NCBI RefSeq assembly: GCF_010993775.1
Contig: NZ_WOTO01000030.1
Coordinates: forward strand, 1 to 64,000
Direction: 5' to 3'
Length of the DNA: 64,000 nt
From: Fodinicola feengrottensis
Lineage (GTDB): Bacteria; Actinomycetota; Actinomycetes; Mycobacteriales; HKI-0501
The notes under the pieces are model-generated. The model had not been told where the DNA came from and did no database searches. It saw only the letters and a list, made by a program, of their open reading frames with translations. Positions 9,309-17,919 of this stretch are shown piece by piece. The first letter of the stretch is position 1. Every line of letters starts with the position of its first letter. The translations under genes were made by a program, and so were the position numbers.

Positions 9309-9657
9309 CGCTCCGTGAAGGTGACGATACGGCTCACAAAGTTGAGGTGTTTCGTTACCTTCGGCGCGGGGTGATCAGGGGCGCGGGGATGGGGGGTGGG
9401 TCGCAGGGGATGGTGGCAGCGCGGCCTCGGCGGCGGCTCGGAGTCGTACGACCAGGGCTGCGGGTCGGCGCCGCAGGCGGTCACGAAGGTGACCACCACC
9501 GGTTCGGTCGGCAGCCGGACGCCCCGGGTCGCCTCCGCCAAAGTGGTCAGCCCGAACGTTCTCCAGGTGTTCCCCGAACACCCCGAACCATTGCGGTACG
9601 GCCGCACTGGTCTGCAGGGTTCGCCCCGAGCGTCCCCTTCGGCTCAGGGAGCCCCGG
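9309..9657. other. Gap without assignable gene
   Basis: All frames contain open stretches, and a leftward reading (9263-9607) is Pro/Arg-rich and not recognisable. I see no family motif, repeat or RNA here. It may hold the promoter of the CHAP-like gene. Confidence 0.3.
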
Positions 9658-10117
9658 ATGATCCCACTCTTGACCGCACTCGGCCTGCTGCTGGCCATCT
9701 TCGCGCTGGTCGCCAGCGCGACGGCCGGCCCGGCCGCGACAACTGGACCGGCGCAGACGCCCGGACCTGTGATCGGGCGAGCGCAACACCTCGGCAACGA
9801 CTACCCGTGGGAGACCATCGGGCAGTTCGAACACCAGGACCAGGGCATCGATCCCTGGCGTGAGTTCTATGGCCAGTGCGACTCGTTCGCCGCTTGGAAA
9901 GCGTACGAGAACCTGCACGGAAGCCAACCGCCATGGCCATCGGTCGTACCAGCGCCCGGGTGGTCACCCACGGATGCGGCCGTCAGCAACGTCAACCAGG
10001 ACACCTGGGGCAACGCCGGCGACTGGATTCCGGCCGCCCGCGCGCATGGCTGTCGAGGTACTCGAAGGACCGCGCCGCCACCAGAAGCGCGCCGAGCAAC
10101 TCGGCAAGGCGGCCTAA
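9658..10117 (+). pseudogene. Truncated CHAP-domain (peptidoglycan amidase-like) secreted protein
   Basis: N-terminal membrane/signal segment LLTALGLLLAIFALVASATAG, then a CHAP-like start: NDYPWETIG, GQCDSFAAWKAYENLHG with the catalytic Cys, and WGNAGDWIPAARAHG. The catalytic His/Asn half that should follow is absent in all three frames; the sequence turns into an unrelated tail stopping at 10117, next to the convergent XRE gene. This is a true truncation rather than a simple indel, and the product is presumably inactive. Start ATG 9658 with AGGGAG upstream. Confidence 0.5.
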
Positions 10118-10968
10118 TCGTCCGAGGGAATCTGGCCGCGCCAGTGGTTGAGCGCCTCGGTGATGAGTGCGCGGGCGGGGGCGCCGGTAACGGCTTGTCC
10201 GGCCAGCGCAGTGAAGGTTTTCGTGTAGAGGGCGATTTCGCGGGGTTGGGTGACGTTGATTTCCGCGGAGACGGTTTCGAGGTGGACGAGCTGGTCATCG
10301 AACATGATGAACTGATTCGTCGGCACCACGTATGGGGCGTCGGTGGGGATGATGCCGAGGCCGACGCGGGGCATCGACATAACGGCCAGCAGCCGGTCCA
10401 GTTGCCCGATCATGACCTCAGGATTGCCGACCATGGTGTGCAGGGCCTGGTGGGCGACGACGAAATGAAACCTGTGGTCGCTGCGGTACAGGATTTGTTG
10501 GCGTTCCATACGGGCGGCGGCAGCAGTGTCGAGGTCGTCGGGGGTGCCGTAGAAATCGATGACCTGCCGCAAAATCGCACCCGCATACTCGGCAGTGTGG
10601 AGTAGGCCGGGGATGAGTAACGGTTCGTACCAGCGCATCAAGGACGTGGTGGACTCCCGTTTACCAAAGGCGCGTTGCCTGCGGTTGATACCCGCGCCTA
10701 GCGAGCGCCGGAGTTCCACATACATGGACTCGATGTGCCGCACGGTGGCGATCAAGTCCGGAATCTGCTTGTGCGCTCCCGTGTGCTGGCACCAGGTGCG
10801 GATGTCGTCTTCGGACGGGGTTTGTTTGCCGTACTCGATTTTGGAGATTTTGGAGCTGTGCCAGCCGGCACGGACCGCAAGGTCCCGGCCGGTCAGCCCG
10901 GCGTCTTTGCGAATATCACGCAACCGATGCCCGAGGGCTTCTCGGGCCTGGTGCACGGAACTGGTCAC
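10114..10968 (-). CDS. XRE family regulator with DUF5753 (Scr1/WhiJ type)
   Basis: Intact protein of 284 aa. N-terminal helix-turn-helix: LGHRLRDIRKDAGLTGRDLAVRAGWHSSKISKIEYGKQTPS; the remaining 200 residues are DUF5753 (MRWYEPLLIPGLLHTAEYA, then VMIGQLDRLLAV and MFDDQLVHLETVSAEI). I chose the GTG at 10968 because the N-terminal extension to 11235 is the antisense-like shadow of the next gene. In streptomycetes such proteins work with small partners to control development or antibiotic genes. Third gene of a leftward module with the DUF6879 gene. Confidence 0.93.
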   Translation of the reverse strand: MTSSVHQAREALGHRLRDIRKDAGLTGRDLAVRAGWHSSKISKIEYGKQTPSEDDIRTWCQHTGAHKQIPDLIATVRHIESMYVELRRSLGAGINRRQRAFGKRESTTSLMRWYEPLLIPGLLHTAEYAGAILRQVIDFYGTPDDLDTAAAARMERQQILYRSDHRFHFVVAHQALHTMVGNPEVMIGQLDRLLAVMSMPRVGLGIIPTDAPYVVPTNQFIMFDDQLVHLETVSAEINVTQPREIALYTKTFTALAGQAVTGAPARALITEALNHWRGQIPSDD

Positions 10969-10987
10969 GGCGATGTGGCGGCGTGGG

Positions 10988-11524
10988 CTAGGCGTCTGCG
11001 TGGTCGCGGTAGTCGGCGTGTGGGGTCGCCTGCGCCCACAGCCGGTCGCGTGTGGTGCGGCAGTAGTCGACGATGACGGGGTCGGTGGTGGATGCGCCAC
11101 CGGCGAACCGGCCGCTCGGCTCAAAAATCGTGAACACGACGTGTTCGTCGTCGAACAACCAAAAATCATCCGTCGGCAATGTGCCGGTGTCGGGGAGGTG
11201 GCGGGGTAGCCAACGGATGTCTTCGCCCGCGGCAATGTTGTGTTCGGCGACCGTCATGCCCCAGCGGGTGTAGTCCACGTGCGGCACTGTGACCACCCGC
11301 ACCCGCGCCACACCTTTGCCGGCCGCGGTGGCATCGCGGACGAGCCGTAGATAAGGCTGGTGCCAGGCGAAATCATCCGGCTCACCGGCCAGAAATAGGT
11401 CGAACGGGCCGGATTCTTCCGGGGTGTGGTAGCTGTCTTGCACTTCTAGATGAAATGCCGTACGTGCGAAGGTGCGAAACAGATCATTCGAGGGCGTCAC
11501 CCGGTAGGAACTCCATTGACCCAT
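10988..11524 (-). CDS. DUF6879 family protein
   Basis: Intact protein of about 178 aa: LFRTFARTAFHLEVQDSYHTPEE, then FLAGEPDDFAWHQPYLRLVRDA, RVRVVTVPHVDYTRW, GEDIRWLPRH and DDFWLFDDEHVVFTIFEPSG. This architecture matches proteins I know as DUF6879, which are regularly encoded beside XRE/DUF5753 regulators. Biochemical role unknown. I favour the ATG at 11524 (AAGAGGT directly upstream); 11554 is the longest start. It overlaps the preceding small gene and lies 20 bases before the regulator. Confidence 0.8.
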   Translation of the reverse strand: MGQWSSYRVTPSNDLFRTFARTAFHLEVQDSYHTPEESGPFDLFLAGEPDDFAWHQPYLRLVRDATAAGKGVARVRVVTVPHVDYTRWGMTVAEHNIAAGEDIRWLPRHLPDTGTLPTDDFWLFDDEHVVFTIFEPSGRFAGGASTTDPVIVDYCRTTRDRLWAQATPHADYRDHADA

Positions 11525-11826
11525 ACCTCTTTTCCCGTGCCCACTTCGATGCACGTTTCGTGCGTAGGGATGTCCATTTGCGACAACGCCTGCGTGTCGG
11601 CGACCGGCGCACCGTACACCTCGAACGTGCCGCGGCCGGTGTCAACGACCTGCACGTCCAGACAAGTGCCTTCGATCAAGAACCCGAGCAGACGATGCGG
11701 GATCTCCACACCACCGGTCCGGCCGGTGACCTTCCAACCCTGCACCACATAGCTGCCCCGGTCGGTGGCGAACAACGTGGGCGAGCCTGTGCCTTGGGTG
11801 ACCTTGCCGAGGAACGTTAACTGCAT
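11497..11826 (-). CDS. Hypothetical protein, first gene of the XRE/DUF6879 module
   Basis: About 109 aa starting MQLTFLGKVTQGTGSPTLFA; contains DRGSYVVQGWKV and IPHRLLGFLIEG, and ends with CIEVGTGKEVWVNGVPTG. No enzyme motif. I recognise this as a recurring companion of DUF6879/XRE pairs in actinomycetes but do not know a function. Its 3' end overlaps the DUF6879 start by 28 bases, which implies coupled expression. An upstream start at 11877 is possible. Confidence 0.65.
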   Translation of the reverse strand: MQLTFLGKVTQGTGSPTLFATDRGSYVVQGWKVTGRTGGVEIPHRLLGFLIEGTCLDVQVVDTGRGTFEVYGAPVADTQALSQMDIPTHETCIEVGTGKEVWVNGVPTG

Positions 11827-12238
11827 GACGAGCCCTCCATCCAGGAACGTGCCCGAGTTTTTTCTCCAACTCTCCAATCGTCACCGCAGCACCGACCACA
11901 CGTCAACAGTCAGACCCTCCCCATGTGCGATCTGAGCAAACTGTAGCAAACCTCTGGAGTTGCCGACGGCTGCCGCCGTAGCGTCGGCGGCACGCACGCC
12001 CGCACCGGTACACACAACGCCGTTGCAGCGTTGCCGGCAACGTGCCGGTGCCGGGCTCTTTCCCGGCCCCCGCGAAGGCCACGGAGGCGCAACACATGGT
12101 CAAAACCGCCTGAACAACGCACCGCAGGGGGGTCGGTGTATTGGCTGGTCAACCGACGGTGGTGCGGTGGCGGCAGACCAACGCTGACGCGGTCTACGCG
12201 GTGTTGGCGGGGCGACCGCCAGGCATGTCGCCGGGGAT
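11827..12238. other. Upstream region of the XRE module; no clear gene
   Basis: Region between divergent genes. A rightward reading around 12142-12240 (QPTVVRWRQTNADAVYAVLAG) looks protein-like and may be the N-terminal part of the next ORF in a shifted frame. Otherwise only GC-rich shadows. Promoters for both directions must lie here. Confidence 0.3.
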
Positions 12239-12580
12239 GTGGTCGCGATGACCGGCTGGGTGCCCAACGAACCGGAGTCGCCGTTGGTCAGCGCCACCCA
12301 CCAGGACCGGCGCAACGTGCCGGCCGTTGGCGCGGCCGTGGATGGCAACGCTCGGGTGGCGTTGGTGTTATTGCGCCGCGGGGTGCAGCAATCGAGAGTC
12401 GATGCCCTTGATTTAGCCCGGGCGGCGAAAAAAGAGGGCGACCAGGTCAGGACCGCTCACTTTGTTGGGAAAACTCAAGCGTACCAAGCGATTCTGGACA
12501 TGATCGACATCGAAATTGACAACGAGCCCGAGCAACGCTCGGTCGGTCGCCCGGCCAGCCGCCGGGCCGAACGCTCGTGA
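12239..12580 (+). CDS. Hypothetical protein, possibly 5' frameshifted
   Basis: A 113-residue ORF beginning with GTG; readable segments are MTGWVPNEPESPLVSA, ALDLARAAKKEGDQVRTAHFVGK and AYQAILDMIDIEIDNEPEQ. The helical, charged second half suggests a real protein. A plausible earlier part lies in another frame (12142-12240), so the gene may start near 12142 with one indel. No family recognised. Confidence 0.4.
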   Translation: MVAMTGWVPNEPESPLVSATHQDRRNVPAVGAAVDGNARVALVLLRRGVQQSRVDALDLARAAKKEGDQVRTAHFVGKTQAYQAILDMIDIEIDNEPEQRSVGRPASRRAERS

Positions 12581-12908
12581 TGTCCATCGAAGCCGGACTG
12601 ATCGAGCGCCCAGACCGGCCCACTGTCGAACCCGACCGGGACGGCGACCTTGGGCATTAACCTGCACCTTCCGTTGACTACTCAGCGATACCGCGCAACT
12701 CAGTTGGGTAACAGTCTACGGACGAGGTCGACGGATATCACCCGGCTCAGCCGTTCCGGCATACGGCGCAGACTTGCGTCGACAAGTACGCCGTCGAGCA
12801 GCCCAGCGGCCAGGATGCCCTCGCCTGGTCCTACTCGGTAGCCGCACCTCGGGACCTCGGCTTATCTCGACCTGCGAGCGATGCTGGACTCTGCCAACGC
12901 CAGTGCAG
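12581..12908. other. Intergenic region, nothing recognised
   Basis: No ORF with protein-like composition, no clear hairpin and no repeat. It lies between the ends of two convergent genes. Confidence 0.3.
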
Positions 12909-13594
12909 CTACATGAACTGCTGTGCTTGCTTCAAGGCCCCAGTCAGTGCTTCGGTCGCGGCAGGGAGGCCCTCGAGATCCTTAGCGACCTTCGCCAGAG
13001 TGGTTGAGCTGTCGGGGAGGTGCTGGAGGAGGGTCGCGGCCTGGGCGAGCTGTGAGGTGGTGTCAGCGTCGGGGAACCGGAATTGGAACCGGGCCTCGGC
13101 GAGTTCGTTGATTAATGGTCGAAGCAGTGCGGCTGCCTCGCGGTCGACGGTGTTCAGCTGGGCAAGAGCATTGTCGAATGTCGCCTTGAATTCCTGGAAT
13201 GCGTCGTCAATCATTTCTTGTAGACGGTTTTCGGTAAGCCCGAAGAGTCCACGCAACGCGGCTTGACCGGTTTTTTCTCGGGCTGTTTTCCAGCTTTCGA
13301 GGGTCTCAATAGAGAAGTCGTTGGGTCTGATCTTGTCGACAATTTTTTGTGGTGGACAATGCAGAGCAGTAACAGATTCGTGAAACCATTCCGCTCGGCG
13401 TCGTTCATGCGTTCTACGTAGCGACGTCCCCCTTTGTTTGCGGCGCGGATGTGCGCGGTCTCGAAGTTGTTGACTGGCTGCCCATCGACGAATCGTACGA
13501 TCGGCTGGTCGCAGGTAGGCCAGTAGCAGAGTCCTTGTGACATGGAGACGAGTCCGGTGATGACGCCTGCTCCGTATTTCCTGGTGTTGGTCAC
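12909..13594 (-). CDS. HNH endonuclease domain protein, one frameshift
   Basis: N-terminal part (13350-13594) has a CYWPTC zinc-binding start, TAHIRAANKGG with the HNH histidine, ERNGFTNLLLLC and VHHKK; this is a treble-clef HNH nuclease. After a T6 run (13343-13348) the frame changes into a helical C-terminal domain of about 145 residues (FSIETLESWKTAREKTG and a long amphipathic stretch). GTG start at 13594 with AGAGGAG upstream. Stand-alone nucleases of this form occur in actinobacterial accessory DNA and may serve in defence or as homing-like elements; no partner gene is evident. Confidence 0.75.
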
Positions 13595-13759
13595 GACGTA
13601 TCTCCTCTGGGCAGCGTGAGCGCTGAGTGCTTGTCGGCGTCGCCCAGCGTGGCAGATGGGTACGACATTCTGGGCTGAGTCGCGGTGGTATGCCCAAAGT
13701 TGGGTACGGGCTGGCGTTGGTGCTTGGCGTACGACCGGTTGCCTGTCGTTCTTGTCGGT

Positions 13760-14245
13760 ATGGCATCGAAGGGCCGCCGGCATCTGCGCGCAGTTCCGCG
13801 TCTGAGGAGTTGACGCCGGAGGAGGAGCGTGTGATAGCCGAGGCGATGGTTTGTTCGGCTTTCCAGCGCCGTTTCTGGGCGGCTGCTACGGATGACAGCC
13901 CGAGGTCGAGAGTGACCTGCTGGAGGCGGTCGCGTCCAGGCGGGTGCGGGCGACAATTTCGGCGGCGTCAGTTGGTGATGTGCCGCTCCCGCACGAGCCG
14001 GGCGAGGGCCACACTTGGGTCTCCGCCGCATGGGTTTCCGGGCGCGGTGATGTTGTTTGGGCGGCTGATCTTTCGCGGTCGTGCTCCGGACCGACTCCAC
14101 GTCGTACACGGTGGCCGAGTTCACCTTCGCCCTCGGTGGCGGCGGACGTTACATCATGAGTTTCCGCCGTATTCCGTGGCCGGACCCAGTCAACTGGACC
14201 GGCGACGGTCCGAGTGTCGCCGCTTTTCCTGAGGTGAGCGGCTGA
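13760..14245 (+). CDS. Hypothetical protein, frameshifted
   Basis: Readable in three successive frames: ELTPEEERVIAEAMVCSAFQRRFWAAATDD, then VPLPHEPGEGHTWVSAAWV (from about 13970), then YTVAEFTFALGGGGRYIMSFRRIPWPDP ending VAAFPEVSG with TGA at 14243-14245. The composition supports one protein of about 160 aa with two indels (near 13905 and 14093). No family recognised. It is followed by a strong terminator shared with the convergent SHOCT gene. Confidence 0.5.
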
Positions 14246-14251
14246 GGTGAG

Positions 14252-14276
14252 CTGGCGCACCCCGCGGGTGCGCCAG
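14252..14276. terminator. Bidirectional rho-independent terminator
   Basis: Perfect 11-bp GC-rich stem: 14252-14262 pairs with 14266-14276, three-base loop, followed by TTTCC. It lies between two convergent genes. Confidence 0.8.
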
Positions 14277-14286
14277 TTTCCCAGCG

Positions 14287-14589
14287 TTATTCCGGCTTTT
14301 CCCGGAGGGTTTCCAGCCGCTGCCGGTATTCCTCGTCGGTCACCTCGCCGCGGGCATAGCGTTCGGCGAGCAGCGCTTGCGCCGACCGGGTCGAGCCGAA
14401 CAGTTGTGGTGGGGCCAGCCGGCTCCGGCGCCGCCACAACAACACCACGGTGGTGATGATCGCGGCCCAGATGACCAGCCACGTCAACGGAAAGATCGGC
14501 CAGAACCCAGGGCCGGGCCCGCCGTGGCCGGCCCATCCGGGGCCGAACCTCGCGAACTCGGTGACCGCGAGGGAAAAAGAAGCAAGCAT
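14287..14589 (-). CDS. SHOCT domain membrane protein
   Basis: Intact 100-aa protein: Gly/Pro-rich N-terminus, one membrane helix (LTWLVIWAAIITTVVLLWRRR) and a C-terminal SHOCT motif (ALLAERYARGEVTDEEYRQRLETL). SHOCT is a short oligomerisation domain. Divergent from the TetR tandem; a GAGGAACT ribosome site precedes the ATG. Possibly regulated by the neighbouring TetR protein because its promoter region is shared. Confidence 0.88.
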   Translation of the reverse strand: MLASFSLAVTEFARFGPGWAGHGGPGPGFWPIFPLTWLVIWAAIITTVVLLWRRRSRLAPPQLFGSTRSAQALLAERYARGEVTDEEYRQRLETLREKPE

Positions 14590-14731
14590 GGCGAGTTCCT
14601 CTCGTTCGTACGCCCATTGCGGCGTGTCAGTTCATCCTCGGTCCACCGGCCGTCGAAGTCGTCCGCTCACGGACGACACCTCGGCCCGCCCGGCTACGTA
14701 CGCGGACGTACGACGGCGTCTGTGCTGGTCG

Positions 14732-14750
14732 TAGTACTATTTACGTAGTG
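14732..14750. promoter_or_regulatory. TetR operator copy 1
   Basis: TAGTACTATTTACGTAGTG; it matches 16 of 19 positions with copy 2 at 15335-15353. The inner part has dyad symmetry (ACTA-N6-TAGT). It lies 17 bases upstream of the first tetR start and in the region shared with the SHOCT gene. Confidence 0.65.
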
Positions 14751-14766
14751 ACTGAGAGGGGACGAC

Positions 14767-15337
14767 TTGCCACGGCTCAATCCGCAGCGCCGGGACGCGC
14801 TGACCGACGCGGCCATCGCCGTCATTGCCCGCGACGGGGTGCACGGCCTGTCGCACCGTACGGTCGACGAGGAAGCGACTGTTCCCAACGGCACCACGTC
14901 GAACTATTTCCGGTCGCGGGACGCGCTGTTGCAGGCCACCGCCGAGCGGCTGATCCAGCAGCACCGCGAGTGGATTGTCGAGCAGGTGGGCCGCCCATCC
15001 GGCCGATGCGTCGCGTGCTCAGATCATTGACGTGCTGTCCGATGTGGTCGATCAGTCGGTGTCCGTCTTTCGTGGCCGGATCATCGCGATGTTCGAGCTG
15101 GCGATGGAAAGCACTCGCCGGCCGGCGCTGCGGGAGGTGTTCGCGAAGCTGGGTGGCGAGGAGATGCGGTTCATGCGGGCCGCCCACACCGGCGCGGATC
15201 TGCCGGACACCGACGCGCCGATGCTCAACGCGTTCTACAACGGCATGCTGTTCGTCGCGCTGGCCGTCCCGGGTGTGCTCGGGGACCGTACGCCCGGCGA
15301 GGTCACCCGGGCAATGCTGGAGACGATCCTGCTATAG
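14767..15337 (+). CDS. TetR family regulator, tandem copy 1, one frameshift
   Basis: N-terminal HTH: RRDALTDAAIAVIARDGVHG, LSHRTVDEEATVPNGTTSNYF and RSRDALLQAT; after a shift near 15000 the ligand domain continues with IIDVLSDVVDQSVSVFRGR and MFELAMESTRRPALRE, ending at a TAG that overlaps operator copy 2. TTG start at 14767 after GAGAGGGG. About 190 aa. Clearly paralogous to the next gene. Confidence 0.85.
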
Positions 15338-15353
15338 TACTACTGATGTAGTG
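15335..15353. promoter_or_regulatory. TetR operator copy 2
   Basis: TAGTACTACTGATGTAGTG, containing the perfect dyad ACTAC-N4-GTAGT. It overlaps the stop codon of the first tetR and sits 14 bases before the second start. With copy 1 it suggests cross- or autoregulation of the duplicated pair. Confidence 0.65.
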
Positions 15354-15366
15354 CTTAGGGGGTTCG

Positions 15367-15957
15367 GTGCCGCGGCTCAACCAGGAGCGCAGGGACGCGC
15401 TCGCCGACGCGGCGATCGCGATCCTCGCCCGTCGCGGGGTGCACTGGCTGTCCCATCGCGCCGTCGACGAGCGCGCCGGCGTCCCCACTGGCACCACGTC
15501 GAACTACTTCCGGACCAGAGACTCCCTGTTGGAAGCCGTGATGGCGCGGGTCAGTGAGCGGCAGCAGGCGTGGGTCAGGGATCTGCGCGCCCAGCACCCC
15601 GGGCCGTTGGCCCGCGCCGAGGCGATCGACATCCTGGCCGACGTGGTCGACGGGATGGTCGCTCGGCACCCGGACCAGATCGTCGCGATGTTCGAGCTGG
15701 CGATGGAAAGCACCCGTCTTCCGGCACTGCGCCAGGCCTTCGCCGACCTGGTCGCGGCCCGGACGGACTTCGTGGCGGAGGTGCACAGCGGTTGGGATCT
15801 GCGGCCTCCGGACGGCGAGATCAACCTGATGAACGCCTTCTACACCGGCATGATGTTCGTGGCGCTGGTCATTCCGCAGACGCTCGGCGGGCGCAGTCCC
15901 GGCCAGGTGCTGCGTCCGGTGCTGGAATCCCTGCTGCCACACGAAAAGTCTTCGTAG
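15367..15957 (+). CDS. TetR family regulator, tandem copy 2
   Basis: Intact 196-aa paralog of the preceding gene: same start PRLNxERRDAL, HTH RAVDERAGVPTGTTSNYF, and the same ligand-domain words MFELAMESTR and LMNAFYTGMMFVALVIP. GTG start at 15367 after AGGGGG. The duplicate has diverged mainly between residues 70 and 110. The target gene is unknown; the divergent SHOCT gene is a candidate. Confidence 0.92.
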   Translation: MPRLNQERRDALADAAIAILARRGVHWLSHRAVDERAGVPTGTTSNYFRTRDSLLEAVMARVSERQQAWVRDLRAQHPGPLARAEAIDILADVVDGMVARHPDQIVAMFELAMESTRLPALRQAFADLVAARTDFVAEVHSGWDLRPPDGEINLMNAFYTGMMFVALVIPQTLGGRSPGQVLRPVLESLLPHEKSS

Positions 15958-15958
15958 G

Positions 15959-16623
15959 CTATTCGCCGGTGGGTTTCACAATGCCGCGCTCGTACGCATA
16001 AATCACCGCGTGTACGCGATCGCGCAGGCCGAGTTTGTGGAAGACATTGCTGACGTGCGTTTTGACGGTGTGTTCGCTGACCACCAGCTGCTCGGCCATT
16101 TGCGGATTCGACAGGCCCTGCGCGAGCAGCGTGAGCGTGTCGAACTCACGGGCGGTGAGCACGTCGGGCGCCTGCGTACGAGCCGGTGGGCGGGCTCGGC
16201 TGCCGACGAAGTCGTCGAGCAGCCGCCGGGTCACCGAGGGCGCCAGCAGGGCGTCGCCGGCGGCGACCACCCGGACCGCGGCCACCAGCCCTTCGCGTCC
16301 GACGTCCTTGAGCAGGAAGCCGCTGGCGCCAGCGAGCAATGCCTCGTAGACGTACTCGTCGAGGTCGAAGGTGGTGAGCACCAGGACCCGAGTGGCGGGC
16401 TGGGCGGCGGTGATCGTACGAGTGGCGGCCACGCCGTCCATGCGAGGCATTCGGATGTCCATAAGGACCACGTCGGGTTGGTGGACAGCGGCGAGCTCTC
16501 GACCGCTTCGGCGCCGTCGCCGGCCTCGCCGACGATCTCCAGGTCCGGCTGCGCCTCCAGGATCATCCGGAAGCCGGCGCGTACGAGCGTCTGGTCGTCG
16601 ACGACCAACACCCGGATTGTCAT
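15959..16623 (-). CDS. NarL/LuxR-type response regulator, one frameshift
   Basis: Receiver domain MTIRVLVVDDQTLVRAGFRMIL, phospho-acceptor Asp in DVVLMDIRMPRMDG, then the LuxR HTH LTAREFDTLTLLAQGLSNPQMAEQLVVSEHTVKTHVSNVFHKLG. A shift near 16490 breaks the frame between receiver helix 1 and strand 3. About 221 aa. Its ATG overlaps the stop of the kinase gene by 4 bases, so the two are co-translated partners. Confidence 0.92.
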
Positions 16624-17759
16624 GACCGTTCCAGCGGCAGCACCGCGCGGACCGCCCAGCCGCGGTCGGCCCGCGGTCCAGCGGCCAGCGTGCCGCCGAT
16701 GAGGGTGACGCGCTCCCGCATGGCGACCAGTCCGTGGCCGCCGGTGTGGGGTGTTTTCGCAGCTCCGACGCCATCGTCGGCGACCGTGACGGACAGTTCG
16801 CGAGGCTCGAACACCAAGTTCACGTCGACTCGGGTGGGCTCGCCGTGGCGTACGCAGTTGGTCAGTGCCTCCTGGACAAGCCGGTAAACCGACAGGTCGA
16901 CGGCCGCCGGCAGCGGCTGCCGCGGCCCGGTGGAGGTCATCCGCACGTCGATGCCAGCGGAGCGTACGCCGTCCACCAACTCGGCGAGGTCGGCACGCCC
17001 GGCTGCGGGCGCAGCGGCGCCGTCTCCCCGTCCTTGAGGACCCCCCAGCAGCCGCCGCATCTCCGTCAACGCCTGCTTGCCGGCCGCACTTATGGCATCG
17101 AAAGCGGCCGTCGCCCTGCCCGGGTCGGAGGCCACCACGACCGGGCCCGCCTCGGCCTGCACCACCATCATGCTGAGGTGATGCGCGATCACGTCGTGCA
17201 TCTCGCGGGCGATCCGGTTCCGCTCGTCGGCGACCGCGGCGGCGGCCTCAGCCGCGCGCGTACGCTCCAGATGGTCGGCCCGCTCGGTCTGCGTGCGGGC
17301 CACTTCGCGCCGTCGCCGGGCGCCGTCGCCGAGCAGCCACGCGGTCGCTGAGATCGCCAACAACACCAGCCCGTGATCGAGTGTCGCGGTCGGATCCAGC
17401 AGCAGCGAGCCGGTGATCGCGATCGCCGAGATCACTCCGGCGACGTTCGCCCCGAGCCGGCCGCTGTGTGCGGCCGCCGAGTAGATGCCGACCAGCGGCG
17501 CGTACGGCACAGCTGGGTCCGGGAGCGGCGCGACGCCGTAGATCACCGCCAGGACACCGCTGACGCTGATCACGATCAGCGGCCAGCGGCGACGGAAGGT
17601 GAGCGGCAGGCATTCGGCCACGACCAGCACGTACGCCCACGCTGGCACCGCGCCGCGAGAGGTCACCAGCGGCAGCAGGGACAACAGCAGGACGATCAGC
17701 ACCAGCGCCGGGTCGGCGACCGGTGTCAACCGCCTGACCAGCGTGGACAGCTCGGGCAC
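16620..17759 (-). CDS. Sensor histidine kinase (HisKA_3, NarL family)
   Basis: Intact 379-aa membrane kinase: five or so membrane helices within residues 1-145, a short coiled linker, the dimerisation/phospho-acceptor box REMHDVIAHHLSMMV with His188, and a HATPase domain with DDGVGA and GGHGLVAMRERV. Signals with the overlapping response regulator. No extracellular sensor domain is evident, so the stimulus probably acts at the membrane. Confidence 0.95.
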   Translation of the reverse strand: MPELSTLVRRLTPVADPALVLIVLLLSLLPLVTSRGAVPAWAYVLVVAECLPLTFRRRWPLIVISVSGVLAVIYGVAPLPDPAVPYAPLVGIYSAAAHSGRLGANVAGVISAIAITGSLLLDPTATLDHGLVLLAISATAWLLGDGARRRREVARTQTERADHLERTRAAEAAAAVADERNRIAREMHDVIAHHLSMMVVQAEAGPVVVASDPGRATAAFDAISAAGKQALTEMRRLLGGPQGRGDGAAAPAAGRADLAELVDGVRSAGIDVRMTSTGPRQPLPAAVDLSVYRLVQEALTNCVRHGEPTRVDVNLVFEPRELSVTVADDGVGAAKTPHTGGHGLVAMRERVTLIGGTLAAGPRADRGWAVRAVLPLERS

Positions 17760-17919
17760 CAGCGGAATTTAGCAGTTTGTGCGAGCCGCCGACTCCCTCC
17801 GGCGAGGGATCTTTCGATCGCGGTATCGCTCGCGTCGGGGAGGGCCTCGTCGGCGATCCGGTGGGCGCGGATTTCTCCTACCGTCTCAGGGAAATCACCG
17901 AGACCAGGAGGACCGACTG

